In this document: piece by piece, positions 15,852 through 24,856 of the stretch | How the letters are laid out: each line of letters starts with the position of its first letter | How positions within the stretch are numbered: the stretch's first letter is position 1 | NCBI GenBank assembly: GCA_016778305.1 | Contig: JADHPT010000015.1 | Span: 1-34,346 of the forward strand | Reading direction: 5' to 3' | DNA length: 34,346 nucleotides | From: Candidatus Poseidonia sp. | GTDB lineage: Archaea; Thermoplasmatota; Poseidoniia; Poseidoniales; Poseidoniaceae | Notes under the pieces: model-generated | The model's database searches: none | The model's input: only the letters and a program-made list of their open reading frames with translations | What the model was told of the DNA's origin: nothing | Position numbers and translations under genes: made by a program

Positions 15852-18095
15852 ATGGTCGCATGGCAAGACGGGCAACGCACTGACCCCGCTGCGTGTCGTG
15901 AACAAGATCGAGGGAAATTCGAAATCACCCACCGTGACGGTCGGGCTCGGCTCGGTCGACTTCATACCAACCACGGAGTCCTCGAAACACCCGCTCTTCT
16001 ACCAGTCGTCAATCCGAACATTCGCACCATTGAACCACGTGTCATGTGGGATAAATATGGCATCGGCGCCCTCATCACGAATTCCTACATCATTTGGAAG
16101 CATGACGATTTGAAAGAAAAGGCCACCAAGGACGGCGTGCATTCGCTCCTGAACTACCCGGGAGTGGTCATGACGGATTCTGGGACCTTCCAGTCCTACA
16201 TGTACGGAGATGTCGAAGTCGGTGTTGATGAAATCGTTGATTTCCAACGAAAGATTGGAGTTGACGTCGCTACCATGCTGGATGTATTTTCACGACCTGA
16301 CATGAAACTTGCCGAGGTTGAACATGCCGTTCGAGAAACCGATGCACGGGCCTCTGCAAGTCTGAAAGCTGCTCAGGACACCATGCTCAACGGCCCTATC
16401 CAAGGAGGCATTCATCGCTCCCTGCGCCAGATCTCTGCTCAACTCATGGCACAACACGATTTTGCTGTCCATCCAATCGGAGGTATCGTTCCGGTCATGG
16501 AACAGCATCGGTACAAGGATTACGCGAAAATCATGATGGCTACGCTCCCCTTGCTTCCCCCGAACCGCCCCGTACACATGTTTGGCTGCGGCCACCCGAT
16601 GCTCTTTCCGATGTCAATTGCTCTTGGCGCTGACCTCTTTGATTCCGCAGCCTATGCCCTATTTGCCCGCGACGGTCGTCTTCTCACTCCATGGGGCACT
16701 GTTCGTATTGCTGAACTCGTGGACTGGCCGATGTTGATGCCGTGCGTGGCTCAACTCACGCCAGCAGACGTGCGAGCCATGCCTGCCCTTGAGCAAGAGA
16801 ACTTACTTGCCCATTACAACTTGGAAATGACGCTGGCCGAACTCGCACGTTGCAAACAAGCCGTCCGTGACGGTACCATTTGGCAACTTGCAGAGCAACG
16901 AAGTCATCATCATCCTGCCCTGAGAGAAGCCTTCCTCTGGCTAACGACCCCTCCGGCAATGCAGCGCGGTGTGCGACCTGATTTATTCTACACGGACCGG
17001 GATGCAGCGCGAGACACTGATGGTGACCAGGGCATGTGGGAAGATGCTTGGGATTGGGTCGTTTGGAGTCAGCAAACTCCACGCAGCGGTGGTGTGCTTT
17101 GGGGTGGAGACGATACGTTTGTGAGGCCTCACATCCAGAAGGCACGACTGTTGCTGCACAACCGTTGGAAACCCCTCGAATCCCGTCGTAAGGCCGTTAT
17201 CTTCCATGGCATTCGCGGGCCCTTCCGTGAACGGCTCTCAGAAGTTCTTGTTTGGCTCAAGCATCACTTGGATGAAGTCCAAGTGCTGATCCTGACACCC
17301 GTTGGCCTCGTACCAATCTCTCTTGAAGATTTGAATCCCTTCGCTCACATTGACGCCCCCTCATGGGTGCTCCAACATCGCCCAGAAGGGCTTTGGATAC
17401 AGCGGGAGCTGGAACATTTGGGGCTCCATGAATGCACGTTCGCCACTGTTAACGTCGCCAGCGATGGAATGAAATTGAGGTTGGAAGAAGCCCTCCAGCA
17501 ACTTGAAATCACCACTCTCGACGTACACAGTACCGTTACGCGAGAGGATGTCGAAACAGCTCGCCACCAATTGCGTATTGATCAAGCGGTTGACAAGCAA
17601 ATGGTGTTGCTGAATCTGGGGCGTTCACAGGCAGAACAGGTGATTGATGGTTGCAGCTTTGTAGTGAATCGTGAGGGCCGTGTCAAAAATGTCAACGGCG
17701 TTGCAGGTCTGCATCTTCTTAGCCCACGCTTGAGGGACGGCGGAGTATCACTCACGAACCATGGTGCTCAACGTATTCTTGATTTGCGAACAGAATCGTT
17801 GCCTACCTCCCTCCCCGATACGGTTTGGTGGGGAAGCGCTAGCAAAGGACCCGCCGTCGTGGTCGTCAGTGCAGACGCCGAACCCTTTGTACGAAAAGGC
17901 AGGAATGTATTCCACGGATTTGTGCTTGCGTGTGACGGATGGCTCGCTCCTGGGGAAGCCTGCCTTATCACGAATGAAAAAGGCACACTCCTCGGACATG
18001 GACTCGCACAATGTACGGCCACAGAGATGGCTGTATTCGCCAAAGGTATCGCAGTAAAAACCCGAGGTGGAGTCGGATCTCCAACCGAGGAATAA
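15852..18095 (+). CDS. tgtA: Archaeosine tRNA-guanine transglycosylase (TgtA), zinc ligands apparently missing
   Basis: Swaps guanine-15 of tRNA for preQ0 on the way to archaeosine. Residues 20-360 are the TGT barrel: VMTDSGTFQ with Asp109 and DLFDSAAYAL with Asp264 carry the two catalytic aspartates. Residues about 365-520 include a DUF5591-like region (ILTPVGLVP), and residues about 670-740 are a PUA RNA-binding domain. Length 747 exceeds the roughly 580 of the Pyrococcus enzyme. The zinc motif CxCxxC is reduced to one cysteine (Cys298, PCVAQLTP), and the zinc histidine aligns with Tyr322. ATG 15852 follows a GAGG site. Confidence 0.9.
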   Translation: MVAWQDGQRTDPAACREQDRGKFEITHRDGRARLGRLHTNHGVLETPALLPVVNPNIRTIEPRVMWDKYGIGALITNSYIIWKHDDLKEKATKDGVHSLLNYPGVVMTDSGTFQSYMYGDVEVGVDEIVDFQRKIGVDVATMLDVFSRPDMKLAEVEHAVRETDARASASLKAAQDTMLNGPIQGGIHRSLRQISAQLMAQHDFAVHPIGGIVPVMEQHRYKDYAKIMMATLPLLPPNRPVHMFGCGHPMLFPMSIALGADLFDSAAYALFARDGRLLTPWGTVRIAELVDWPMLMPCVAQLTPADVRAMPALEQENLLAHYNLEMTLAELARCKQAVRDGTIWQLAEQRSHHHPALREAFLWLTTPPAMQRGVRPDLFYTDRDAARDTDGDQGMWEDAWDWVVWSQQTPRSGGVLWGGDDTFVRPHIQKARLLLHNRWKPLESRRKAVIFHGIRGPFRERLSEVLVWLKHHLDEVQVLILTPVGLVPISLEDLNPFAHIDAPSWVLQHRPEGLWIQRELEHLGLHECTFATVNVASDGMKLRLEEALQQLEITTLDVHSTVTREDVETARHQLRIDQAVDKQMVLLNLGRSQAEQVIDGCSFVVNREGRVKNVNGVAGLHLLSPRLRDGGVSLTNHGAQRILDLRTESLPTSLPDTVWWGSASKGPAVVVVSADAEPFVRKGRNVFHGFVLACDGWLAPGEACLITNEKGTLLGHGLAQCTATEMAVFAKGIAVKTRGGVGSPTEE

Positions 18096-18162
18096 CCTCA
18101 CAGTCACTCAAGCAACAAAAGCCTTCATGGGTCGTCGGACATCACCCTTGCTCGTGGTGCCT

Positions 18163-19173
18163 ATGGAGAATGACCTCATCATTCAAACCAAGGCGTTGAC
18201 AAAATCCTATGGGCCACACATGGCTCTCGAGGATTTGAACCTCAGCGTACCTCGGGGAGCCACTGGATTATTGGGCCAAAACGGCGCAGGCAAGTCCACC
18301 TTCCTGAAGACCATTCTCGGCCTTATTCAGGCCACCTCTGGAGAAGGCACGGTTTTGGGATACGATATCAAAACCCAAGGTGTTGAAATTCGTCAACGGA
18401 TTGGCTATATGCCGGAATACGACGCTCTCAATCCTGGCATGGACGCCATTCATCAGGTGAGATATTCTGGTGAATTGCTCGGAATGAATCCCGTCGTAGC
18501 CATGAGTCGAGCCCATGAGGCCCTGCAATTTGTGGGCATAGGCGAACAACGATATCGAGACATTGGTAGTTTTTCCACCGGAATGAAACAAGCCACGAAG
18601 TTGGCTTGTGCTATCATCCACGACCCAGCCCTGGTGATCGCCGATGAACCTTCGAATGGATTGGACGTGAAAACCAGAGAATTTATGATTTCAACACTCA
18701 ACACCATGGTCAACGACGGGCAACGTTCAGTGTTGATGGCAAGTCACCTCATGGACGACGTTGAGCGAGTTTGTGAAAACATCGTTTTGCTTCACAAAGG
18801 AAGACTTGCTGCTCAAGGGAAAATTCAGGACCTGAAGGCAATTGACAGGGAAATCGAAATCCATGTATGGGGCGGTGCCACTCCTCTCGAACAACGCATG
18901 AAAGACAGCGGACTCAAAGTACGACGTGAGGGGCGTGTCATGCGAATCGCTCACACCCAAGAAGATACCACGCATCTCATCCTTCAAGCAGCGAGCGAGG
19001 TCGGTGCGCAGATTCGACAAATGCATGAATACGAAGCATCACTTGAAGACCTCTTCCTTGCCATTATGGACAACCTTGGCTATGCCGTCAAATCAAGTGA
19101 AGACCTGCTTCGAGGCAAGACAGAGGCTCGCAGGGTGGACGCACCTGAATCACTGGGAGGGAGTGGAGCGTGA
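18163..19173 (+). CDS. ABC transporter ATP-binding protein (first pair)
   Basis: ATPase of an ABC-2 type exporter, DrrA/CcmA-like. From ATG 18163 it has 336 residues: Walker A GQNGAGKST (38-46), signature FSTGMKQ, Walker B LVIADEPSNGLD, and a C-terminal regulatory extension. The frame is open upstream to 18067 inside the TGT gene; 18163 is chosen because the protein then begins in the usual family manner a few residues before TKSYG. ATG 18127 is possible. The gene ends in a GTGA overlap with the permease gene, so both are coupled. Cargo is unknown. Confidence 0.9.
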   Translation: MENDLIIQTKALTKSYGPHMALEDLNLSVPRGATGLLGQNGAGKSTFLKTILGLIQATSGEGTVLGYDIKTQGVEIRQRIGYMPEYDALNPGMDAIHQVRYSGELLGMNPVVAMSRAHEALQFVGIGEQRYRDIGSFSTGMKQATKLACAIIHDPALVIADEPSNGLDVKTREFMISTLNTMVNDGQRSVLMASHLMDDVERVCENIVLLHKGRLAAQGKIQDLKAIDREIEIHVWGGATPLEQRMKDSGLKVRREGRVMRIAHTQEDTTHLILQAASEVGAQIRQMHEYEASLEDLFLAIMDNLGYAVKSSEDLLRGKTEARRVDAPESLGGSGA

Positions 19174-20186
19174 GTGATTCCGAAGAACTCACTCCCGACG
19201 CACCCGTCACCGGGCAGGCAAGGATGGATGTTGCATGGGGGGCAAATACAGGTGACGAGCAGGACGCCTCAACGAATGTAGCTTCAACTGCCAAAAGCGG
19301 TGAGATTTTTGAGCAAGAATATACTCGATGGAACGGTACGCTCAACCCACGCTGGATGCGTAATTGGTCGATTCTGCGTCATCATCTTCTCGGAATTTTC
19401 AAGAAGGGACATCGCCCCTGGTCGATGCCAACTCGGATTTTCATTTTGATCGCATTCTTAGCCTCACTTGGCGATGCTGCCATGACGTTACTTGCGAGTT
19501 TGATCGGAAGTGCAGAAGTCCATTCATGGTTCGGTGTCAACCGAGATAACCTCTACGGACACGTTCTCGGATTTTTCCCTCGCAACGTGCTTTGGTATCC
19601 CATTGTAGCGGCACTCTTGGTTGGTGGTGTGATCTCAGAAGACCGCCATCACGGCACTTCTGCGCTTTACTTCTCAAGACCTGTATCGAGGTTTGACTAC
19701 ATCGGTATGAAGTATCTCTCCGTCGTCATGATTCAATCCTTGGTCGTATTGTTGACGTACTTCATCTATTTCCTGGCAGAAATCTTGGCCTTCGGACGCG
19801 GTTGGTCTTGGATGATCGATGTCTTCCCGATGTTTTTAGCTGGACTCATAGCGGGAATGATTCTTATTGTCACATATACCAGTCTCGGGCTGAGCCTATC
19901 GAGCGTATCACGAGGGCGATTTTTTCCCGGTATTGGTCTGCTTGCCATCGTTTTTGGCAGCAAGACACTTGCGAGTATTGTCAAGAATTTATTTGAACGA
20001 GAAATCCTCTACCTGCTCTCTCCCTACGACTGTGTTGCCCATGTAGGCCAAGCCATCATTGGAACCCAGCCCACATACGACCAATATCCTTGGACCTATT
20101 CGCTGGTTTCACTTGTCGCCATGAACGCTGCAGCATTGTACATTTTAGCAACCCGTGTCTCTTCGATGGAGGTGACCCGTGAATGA
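19170..20186 (+). CDS. ABC-2 type permease (first pair)
   Basis: A 338-residue membrane protein with about six helices: near residues 85-108, 138-155, 170-195, 210-235, 245-265 and 310-330. The segment VGGVISEDRHHGTSALYFSRPVSR is the ABC-2 permease coupling region. An unusually long polar cytoplasmic N-terminus of about 75 residues precedes the first helix. GTG 19170 overlaps the ATPase stop (GTGA) with a strong GGAGGGAG site upstream. It should form the membrane channel for the ATPase at 18163. Confidence 0.85.
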   Translation: MSDSEELTPDAPVTGQARMDVAWGANTGDEQDASTNVASTAKSGEIFEQEYTRWNGTLNPRWMRNWSILRHHLLGIFKKGHRPWSMPTRIFILIAFLASLGDAAMTLLASLIGSAEVHSWFGVNRDNLYGHVLGFFPRNVLWYPIVAALLVGGVISEDRHHGTSALYFSRPVSRFDYIGMKYLSVVMIQSLVVLLTYFIYFLAEILAFGRGWSWMIDVFPMFLAGLIAGMILIVTYTSLGLSLSSVSRGRFFPGIGLLAIVFGSKTLASIVKNLFEREILYLLSPYDCVAHVGQAIIGTQPTYDQYPWTYSLVSLVAMNAAALYILATRVSSMEVTRE

Positions 20187-21172
20187 TTCCAGATGTCTCC
20201 CAACAAGGGGCCTCTGCCCATACTCCCCCGCCAGCAAATCCACAGGCACCGGTCGTGTATTTCCAAGGAGTTTCCAAAACCTACGGCAGAATTCATGCCT
20301 TGAGCAATATCACGCTCGGCCTCTCTGGAGGCGTCACCGGCATATTGGGCATGAATGGGGCGGGGAAATCCACGCTGTTCAAACTCCTCATGGGCAAATT
20401 GCGCCCGTCCTCAGGTGAGGTCAAACTCTTCGGCGTTAATCCGTGGAAAAATCCAGCCCCCTATGCACGTGTTGGTTTCGTACCCGAGCATGAAAAAATG
20501 CATGATTGGATGACGGCTTTAGATTTTGTAAGCACCTTTGCACGCCTTCACGGTATGACCAGAGATGAAGCCACCGACGAAGCGATGCGGGTCTTGGAAT
20601 TCGTAGGCCTTGGCGAAGTAGCCAACAAGGAAATCGGACGCTTTTCGAAAGGTATGCGGCAGCGAACCAAGATTGCACATGCTTTGGTTAACGATCCTGA
20701 CTTGATTATTCTTGATGAACCCCTGCAGGGATGTGACCCCCTAGCGAGGACCACGATCATGAACGTCATACGCGAGTTGGGAAAGATGGGCAGAACTGTA
20801 CTCGTAAGCAGCCACATTTTGAGTGAGATTGAACGCATTACAGAGCAAATCATCATCCTTCACCACGGTAAGTTGGTGGCCCTGGGCAATCTTCATGCCA
20901 TCCGAGAACGACTGGATCAGATACCTCACACCATCCGATTGGTGGGTACGGACGCTCGAGCACTTGCAAAGGATATCCTCGGACACCCTGCGGTCTACGG
21001 CTTGAGTTTCCCAAACGATCACGAATTGCTCATTCAAACCTATCACTTTGGAGAATTGCATGCAGAACTGCCAGGTCTTATTGTGAATAATGGCCATGAT
21101 GTCTCTGAAATTGACAATCCTGATGATGATTTAGAATCCCTCTTGAATTACCTCACCGGAGGGAGTTCATGA
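20183..21172 (+). CDS. ABC transporter ATP-binding protein (second pair)
   Basis: A 329-residue ABC ATPase: Walker A GMNGAGKST (56-64), signature FSKGMRQ, Walker B LIILDEP followed by LQGCD rather than NGLD in the D loop. The first 25 residues are Pro/Ala-rich and probably flexible. ATG 20183 overlaps the permease stop (ATGA). It pairs with the permease at 21169. It is a paralogue of the ATPase at 18163, so the two pairs probably arose by duplication; whether they form one mixed transporter or two is open. Confidence 0.9.
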   Translation: MIPDVSQQGASAHTPPPANPQAPVVYFQGVSKTYGRIHALSNITLGLSGGVTGILGMNGAGKSTLFKLLMGKLRPSSGEVKLFGVNPWKNPAPYARVGFVPEHEKMHDWMTALDFVSTFARLHGMTRDEATDEAMRVLEFVGLGEVANKEIGRFSKGMRQRTKIAHALVNDPDLIILDEPLQGCDPLARTTIMNVIRELGKMGRTVLVSSHILSEIERITEQIIILHHGKLVALGNLHAIRERLDQIPHTIRLVGTDARALAKDILGHPAVYGLSFPNDHELLIQTYHFGELHAELPGLIVNNGHDVSEIDNPDDDLESLLNYLTGGSS

Positions 21173-22473
21173 GCCGCGACAATTCCTCCTTCAGCCTCTG
21201 GAAGGGCGTGGACAGGAAGGCAATGGCGGTCGCTGAGTTCACCATGAAACAGCAACGAAAGCGGCTTTCTACCTGGGTCATCTTTGGCGTTGGTTTTGCA
21301 GCCATGGCCATATTGACCATGTTTTACATCGATGGGATGGTTCGTGATTATGATCCAATCGATAACGATGGAGATTCCATTGACACCGACGGTGACGGCT
21401 ACCCGAACGGTCAAGAAATCGTTTACGGGACTGACATCTACAATGAGAATTCACACCCGGGTTTGCTCAATCCTTCAGTTGAACCCGATGACCCCAGTTT
21501 GTGGATTGATGAAGACGACTTTGATTGGGACGCTTTGGAAGCCGGAAGTCACGGCTATGATGACGACGGAGACTGCCGCACAGATGCACGAACTGACTCT
21601 CAGAAAGACAGCAATAACAACGGCATTCCTTGTGATGTACGCATGGTCAATGCCCTGTATGGCGACGGGATTGCCATTGAAGGTGATACCAATGTTGACG
21701 AAGACCCCGACGATGCAGCATATGCTCGAGAATCCATTCACCGAGCATCCATATTGGCCTTGGGTAAATTTGGATTCGTCTTCTTGATCGGGATTTTTGT
21801 GCCACTCTTCATGGCGACGGGTTTAATCCGTAACGAGATGACCTCTGGAACCATGCATTTCATGCTCGCAAAACCAATTGCACGTACCGAAGTCTTCCTC
21901 TACAGGATGCTTGGCTTCCTCGCTCTTGCCTGGCCCTATGTTACCGTTCTGCTTCTTCTTGAAGTCATCGTGTTCGGATTGGCTGGTCCAAGTGAAGGTT
22001 TCTTCCGACTGCAAGACCTCGGCGTTTGGTTCTCAATTTGGTTGGCTGCTCTACTGGCAATACTTGTCTATGGCATGCTGTTTTGCATGCTTGGAGTGAT
22101 GTGGAAACACGGCATCATTCTCTCGCTTCCTTTTGCCGCATGGGAATTGGGAATGATCCTCACGACCCTTGGTGCTCCAGATGCATCCATCCTCAGATTC
22201 TCAGTGATTGGTTGGGCGATGAACATCGTCGATGCTGGAGCAGCATTGACGTGGACGGACACACCATTGATGATCGAAATGGGCATGTGGTTTGACAGCG
22301 GAGCGAGTGAATCACTTCAAGGTGCGGAAGCCTTGCAAATCTTTGCTTCGACGCCTGGTCTTGGCTTGGGAGCGCTCGCTACCATCGTGGTGTCTGTCAT
22401 CGTCCTCCTGTTCCAAGCAGCCTCATGTTGGTTCCTCGGCGGAGTTCTGTTCAAATCCAAAGAAATTGAGTGA
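21169..22473 (+). CDS. ABC-2 type permease with TSP3-like calcium-binding ectodomain (second pair)
   Basis: A 434-residue permease. Helix 1 is at about 34-54. An acidic loop of about 140 residues follows before helix 2 (about 195-216). Within it, residues 64-95 contain IDTDGDGYPNGQEIVYGTD, a bacterial-type TSP3 calcium-binding repeat, and residues 129-156 a second acidic stretch with Cys136 and Cys155 that could form a disulfide. The remaining protein holds the ABC-2 core (TGLIRNEMTSGTMHFMLAKPIAR) and four to five more helices. By the ABC-2 topology the loop lies outside the cell. ATG 21169 overlaps the ATPase stop (ATGA). Confidence 0.87.
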   Translation: MSRDNSSFSLWKGVDRKAMAVAEFTMKQQRKRLSTWVIFGVGFAAMAILTMFYIDGMVRDYDPIDNDGDSIDTDGDGYPNGQEIVYGTDIYNENSHPGLLNPSVEPDDPSLWIDEDDFDWDALEAGSHGYDDDGDCRTDARTDSQKDSNNNGIPCDVRMVNALYGDGIAIEGDTNVDEDPDDAAYARESIHRASILALGKFGFVFLIGIFVPLFMATGLIRNEMTSGTMHFMLAKPIARTEVFLYRMLGFLALAWPYVTVLLLLEVIVFGLAGPSEGFFRLQDLGVWFSIWLAALLAILVYGMLFCMLGVMWKHGIILSLPFAAWELGMILTTLGAPDASILRFSVIGWAMNIVDAGAALTWTDTPLMIEMGMWFDSGASESLQGAEALQIFASTPGLGLGALATIVVSVIVLLFQAASCWFLGGVLFKSKEIE

Positions 22474-22482
22474 GGTGAGTTC

Positions 22483-23688
22483 ATGCCGCAACCAACCATT
22501 CCTCCTGCCTTTATCGGTGATTTCTCTACGATGTGGAAACTCGCAATCCGCCCACCTTTGTGGCACATGACCTGGGATTGGTGGTGGTGGCTGGTCATGC
22601 TGGATGATGACGAAGAACGTCCTTGGGGTCAACAACTCATGGTTTTGTGGTCGACCAAAGATAATGACCGCGTTGAAGTCAGCGGAACACCGTGGCTACC
22701 ACGTGGAAGACCGGGTGTTGATGATGACAAAGCCATGATTCTTGATGGCATGGTGTGTGCGTGGTGGTTTGACGGAACAACGATGCACGAGCCCTACATC
22801 AAGAGAAAGAGCAACATGATTGTCATGGATGACCTTCACCCGCAATGGCCAAACAAGGGAAAGGGGCAGGGAGGTGGGGCCGTTGCTCCGTTGCTTGACG
22901 ATGACCTCTCCATGGGCTTGGCCAGCGACCTGTCACATTTTTGGCTCAATCTGAAAGGCGACTCAGATGCCGTGCGGGCTGGAGCACCCCAACACATGCA
23001 GCTTGAGTTGACCCCTTGGAACCCAGCCATGTCAATCGCTCGTCCGTCCAATGCAACCTATGCAGCAAACATGGGCTACGATATTCTGCGTGTTCACGGG
23101 ACAAAGGTGAAAGGAATCATTGATGAAAAAGAGGTAACTGGAACGGCATATTTCCAGAAGGTATGTGTTCAAGCCCCTTCGCCACCTTGGTATTGGGGCG
23201 TGCTTCATTTCGAGGATGGCACCTATATGGATTGGTTTCTCCCACACCTCTCACCAACGATGACCTCACGAAACCCTCGCCCGTGGAAGCGACGCGATAT
23301 CCAACATATCGCCCTCTCTCAAGGAGGACTTTTTCACGATGCAAAACATCAACGAACCGAAAAGTTTGCTCGTGTAACCGTCATCAAAGAGGCTTCGTCA
23401 CGTCGAGAGGGACAGCACGGACAGACACCTGGCGCTCCACTTCCGAGATTTAACGTACACATGTGGAACGGGAGAACGAGCATCAAACTGGTTGTGGAAG
23501 CTGTTGAACGGGCACATTGGCATTTTGATCAACCTACGCGCGGCGGTCTTTGGTCACACCTGACCTACAACGAATACCCGTTGGAGGTCGTGCGCCTCGA
23601 AATCAAGGACGAACACGGTCTGCGAACTCGCACAGATTACGGGTGGGCCAGAGGGAATGCCGAACACGCTTGGGGCATACTCCATTGA
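22483..23688 (+). CDS. Possible CrtC/AttH lipocalin-like protein
   Basis: A 401-residue protein without signal peptide or membrane helix. The N-terminal WDWWWWLVMLDDDEERPWGQ resembles the WWY...L.D..G..YG.Q opening of CrtC/AttH (hydroxyneurosporene synthase-like) lipocalin domains, and the middle segment with KVKGIIDEKEVTG and a later WYWGVLHFEDGTYMDWF resembles the second strand set of that fold. This is a weak motif match; function is unknown. It lies 9 bp after the second ABC permease with a GAGGTGAG ribosome site, so it is probably read with the exporter and may handle its lipid-like substrate. Confidence 0.55.
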   Translation: MPQPTIPPAFIGDFSTMWKLAIRPPLWHMTWDWWWWLVMLDDDEERPWGQQLMVLWSTKDNDRVEVSGTPWLPRGRPGVDDDKAMILDGMVCAWWFDGTTMHEPYIKRKSNMIVMDDLHPQWPNKGKGQGGGAVAPLLDDDLSMGLASDLSHFWLNLKGDSDAVRAGAPQHMQLELTPWNPAMSIARPSNATYAANMGYDILRVHGTKVKGIIDEKEVTGTAYFQKVCVQAPSPPWYWGVLHFEDGTYMDWFLPHLSPTMTSRNPRPWKRRDIQHIALSQGGLFHDAKHQRTEKFARVTVIKEASSRREGQHGQTPGAPLPRFNVHMWNGRTSIKLVVEAVERAHWHFDQPTRGGLWSHLTYNEYPLEVVRLEIKDEHGLRTRTDYGWARGNAEHAWGILH

Positions 23689-23756
23689 AAATATGCCCAA
23701 AAACGGGGCAAGGTATTTGATTCACATCACCCACCACCATACCAAGAGGCCTTGTA

Positions 23757-24785
23757 ATGTCGGAAGAAAACCAAGAAACGGAAGTCAAAGAAACCTTGAC
23801 AGAAGAATCTGTTCAAGCGTCTCAAACCGAGTCGCTCAAGAAGAAATACCGCTTGATCACGGGTGAAAGTGTCTTACCGAACGGAGAAGCAAAGCCCAGT
23901 ACCTTGGCCTTCATCGGTATGTATATACTCGGCCTGATTGTTTTTGGCGTGCATTTCCTCTTCGGGAACGGCGTCAATGCCTCCGATGATGCATCGATGC
24001 CCTTGAGAATTGTCAGCAGCCTCATCGCTCTTACCGGTAGCGAGTCGGTCCCTATCGGCTTCGTACTCGTGATGGGATTCATTACATGGGCCAATCGCAT
24101 GATGAATGTATCAACATCTGGCCGTTGGGTCACCATCGCTCTTTTGGTCATCACATTCATGCCCGTTCTCATTCAGATCGACGATATGTTGGGTTACATT
24201 CTGAGCCTCTTCAGCGACGGAGACGTAGGAGATTTCATTCCCTTTGGCTATGATTACATCATCTTTGGAGCAATCTTTACTCTCCTCTTCTGGGGTGCTA
24301 CGTGGAAATATCAACGCAGTTTTTCATATGCAGTGACCACCAATGCAGTCATTTTCCAGCACAGTTTCTTGCTCTCAAGGTCACACCGAAGAATCCTGTT
24401 TGACCGTATCTCCGAAGTGATGGTTGAACGTACACCCATGGGTACCATGCTCGGCTATGCTACGGTGACGATCATGACCGATTCAGGCGTCGGCTTGGTC
24501 GATGAGACTGTGGGGGTTAACGCAGGCGGAAACATGCCCGGTACATCTGATAAATCGGAAGATTCTACCGCAACCAAAGTCCGCAAGGGCTTCCTTCGTT
24601 CCTTCTTTGCATTCCTGTCCTATCAGCGAACCTCACGTCGTGTTGACCCCGACCCAAAGCACTGCTTTTACAAAATTAGGAAGTGGGAAAGCACCAAGCT
24701 TATGTTGAATGAAATGCATAAAAAACACTCCTCGTCCAACCTGCTTGAAGACCTCAAAGAAGCCATCTCTTCTGACGAGAAGTGA
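23757..24785 (+). CDS. Membrane protein with bacterial PH-like domain (bPH2)
   Basis: A 342-residue protein with a polar N-terminus (1-45), about four membrane helices (near 49-70, 98-114, 124-140 and 165-183), then a bPH2/YdbS-like domain at about 188-241 (SYAVTTNAVIFQ ... RRILFDRISEVMVER). The C-terminus after 245 is charged and carries a basic helix near the end. Such proteins are often membrane-organising accessory factors; no reaction is known. It follows the lipocalin-like gene by 68 bp with an AGAGG site before ATG, and overlaps the frame of the next gene only if that gene uses its far upstream GTG. Confidence 0.75.
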   Translation: MSEENQETEVKETLTEESVQASQTESLKKKYRLITGESVLPNGEAKPSTLAFIGMYILGLIVFGVHFLFGNGVNASDDASMPLRIVSSLIALTGSESVPIGFVLVMGFITWANRMMNVSTSGRWVTIALLVITFMPVLIQIDDMLGYILSLFSDGDVGDFIPFGYDYIIFGAIFTLLFWGATWKYQRSFSYAVTTNAVIFQHSFLLSRSHRRILFDRISEVMVERTPMGTMLGYATVTIMTDSGVGLVDETVGVNAGGNMPGTSDKSEDSTATKVRKGFLRSFFAFLSYQRTSRRVDPDPKHCFYKIRKWESTKLMLNEMHKKHSSSNLLEDLKEAISSDEK

Positions 24786-24856
24786 TTACTCGGGGAAAAA
24801 TGCCTGTGGGAGCCTTGAAAAGCCCCATCCACCACGCCGTATTGGAGATGCACATC

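Noticed and set aside
15811-16113. An ATG overlapping the NifU-like stop (ATGA) that opens a 100-codon frame into tgtA
   Set aside because: The TGT homology runs only in the frame starting at 15852. I considered a frameshift near the tgtA start but the 15852 ATG has its own ribosome site, so none is needed.
18067-18162. Upstream extension of the first ABC ATPase inside tgtA
   Set aside because: The extra residues are unlike the family and overlap the end of tgtA; the ATG at 18163 gives the normal N-terminus.
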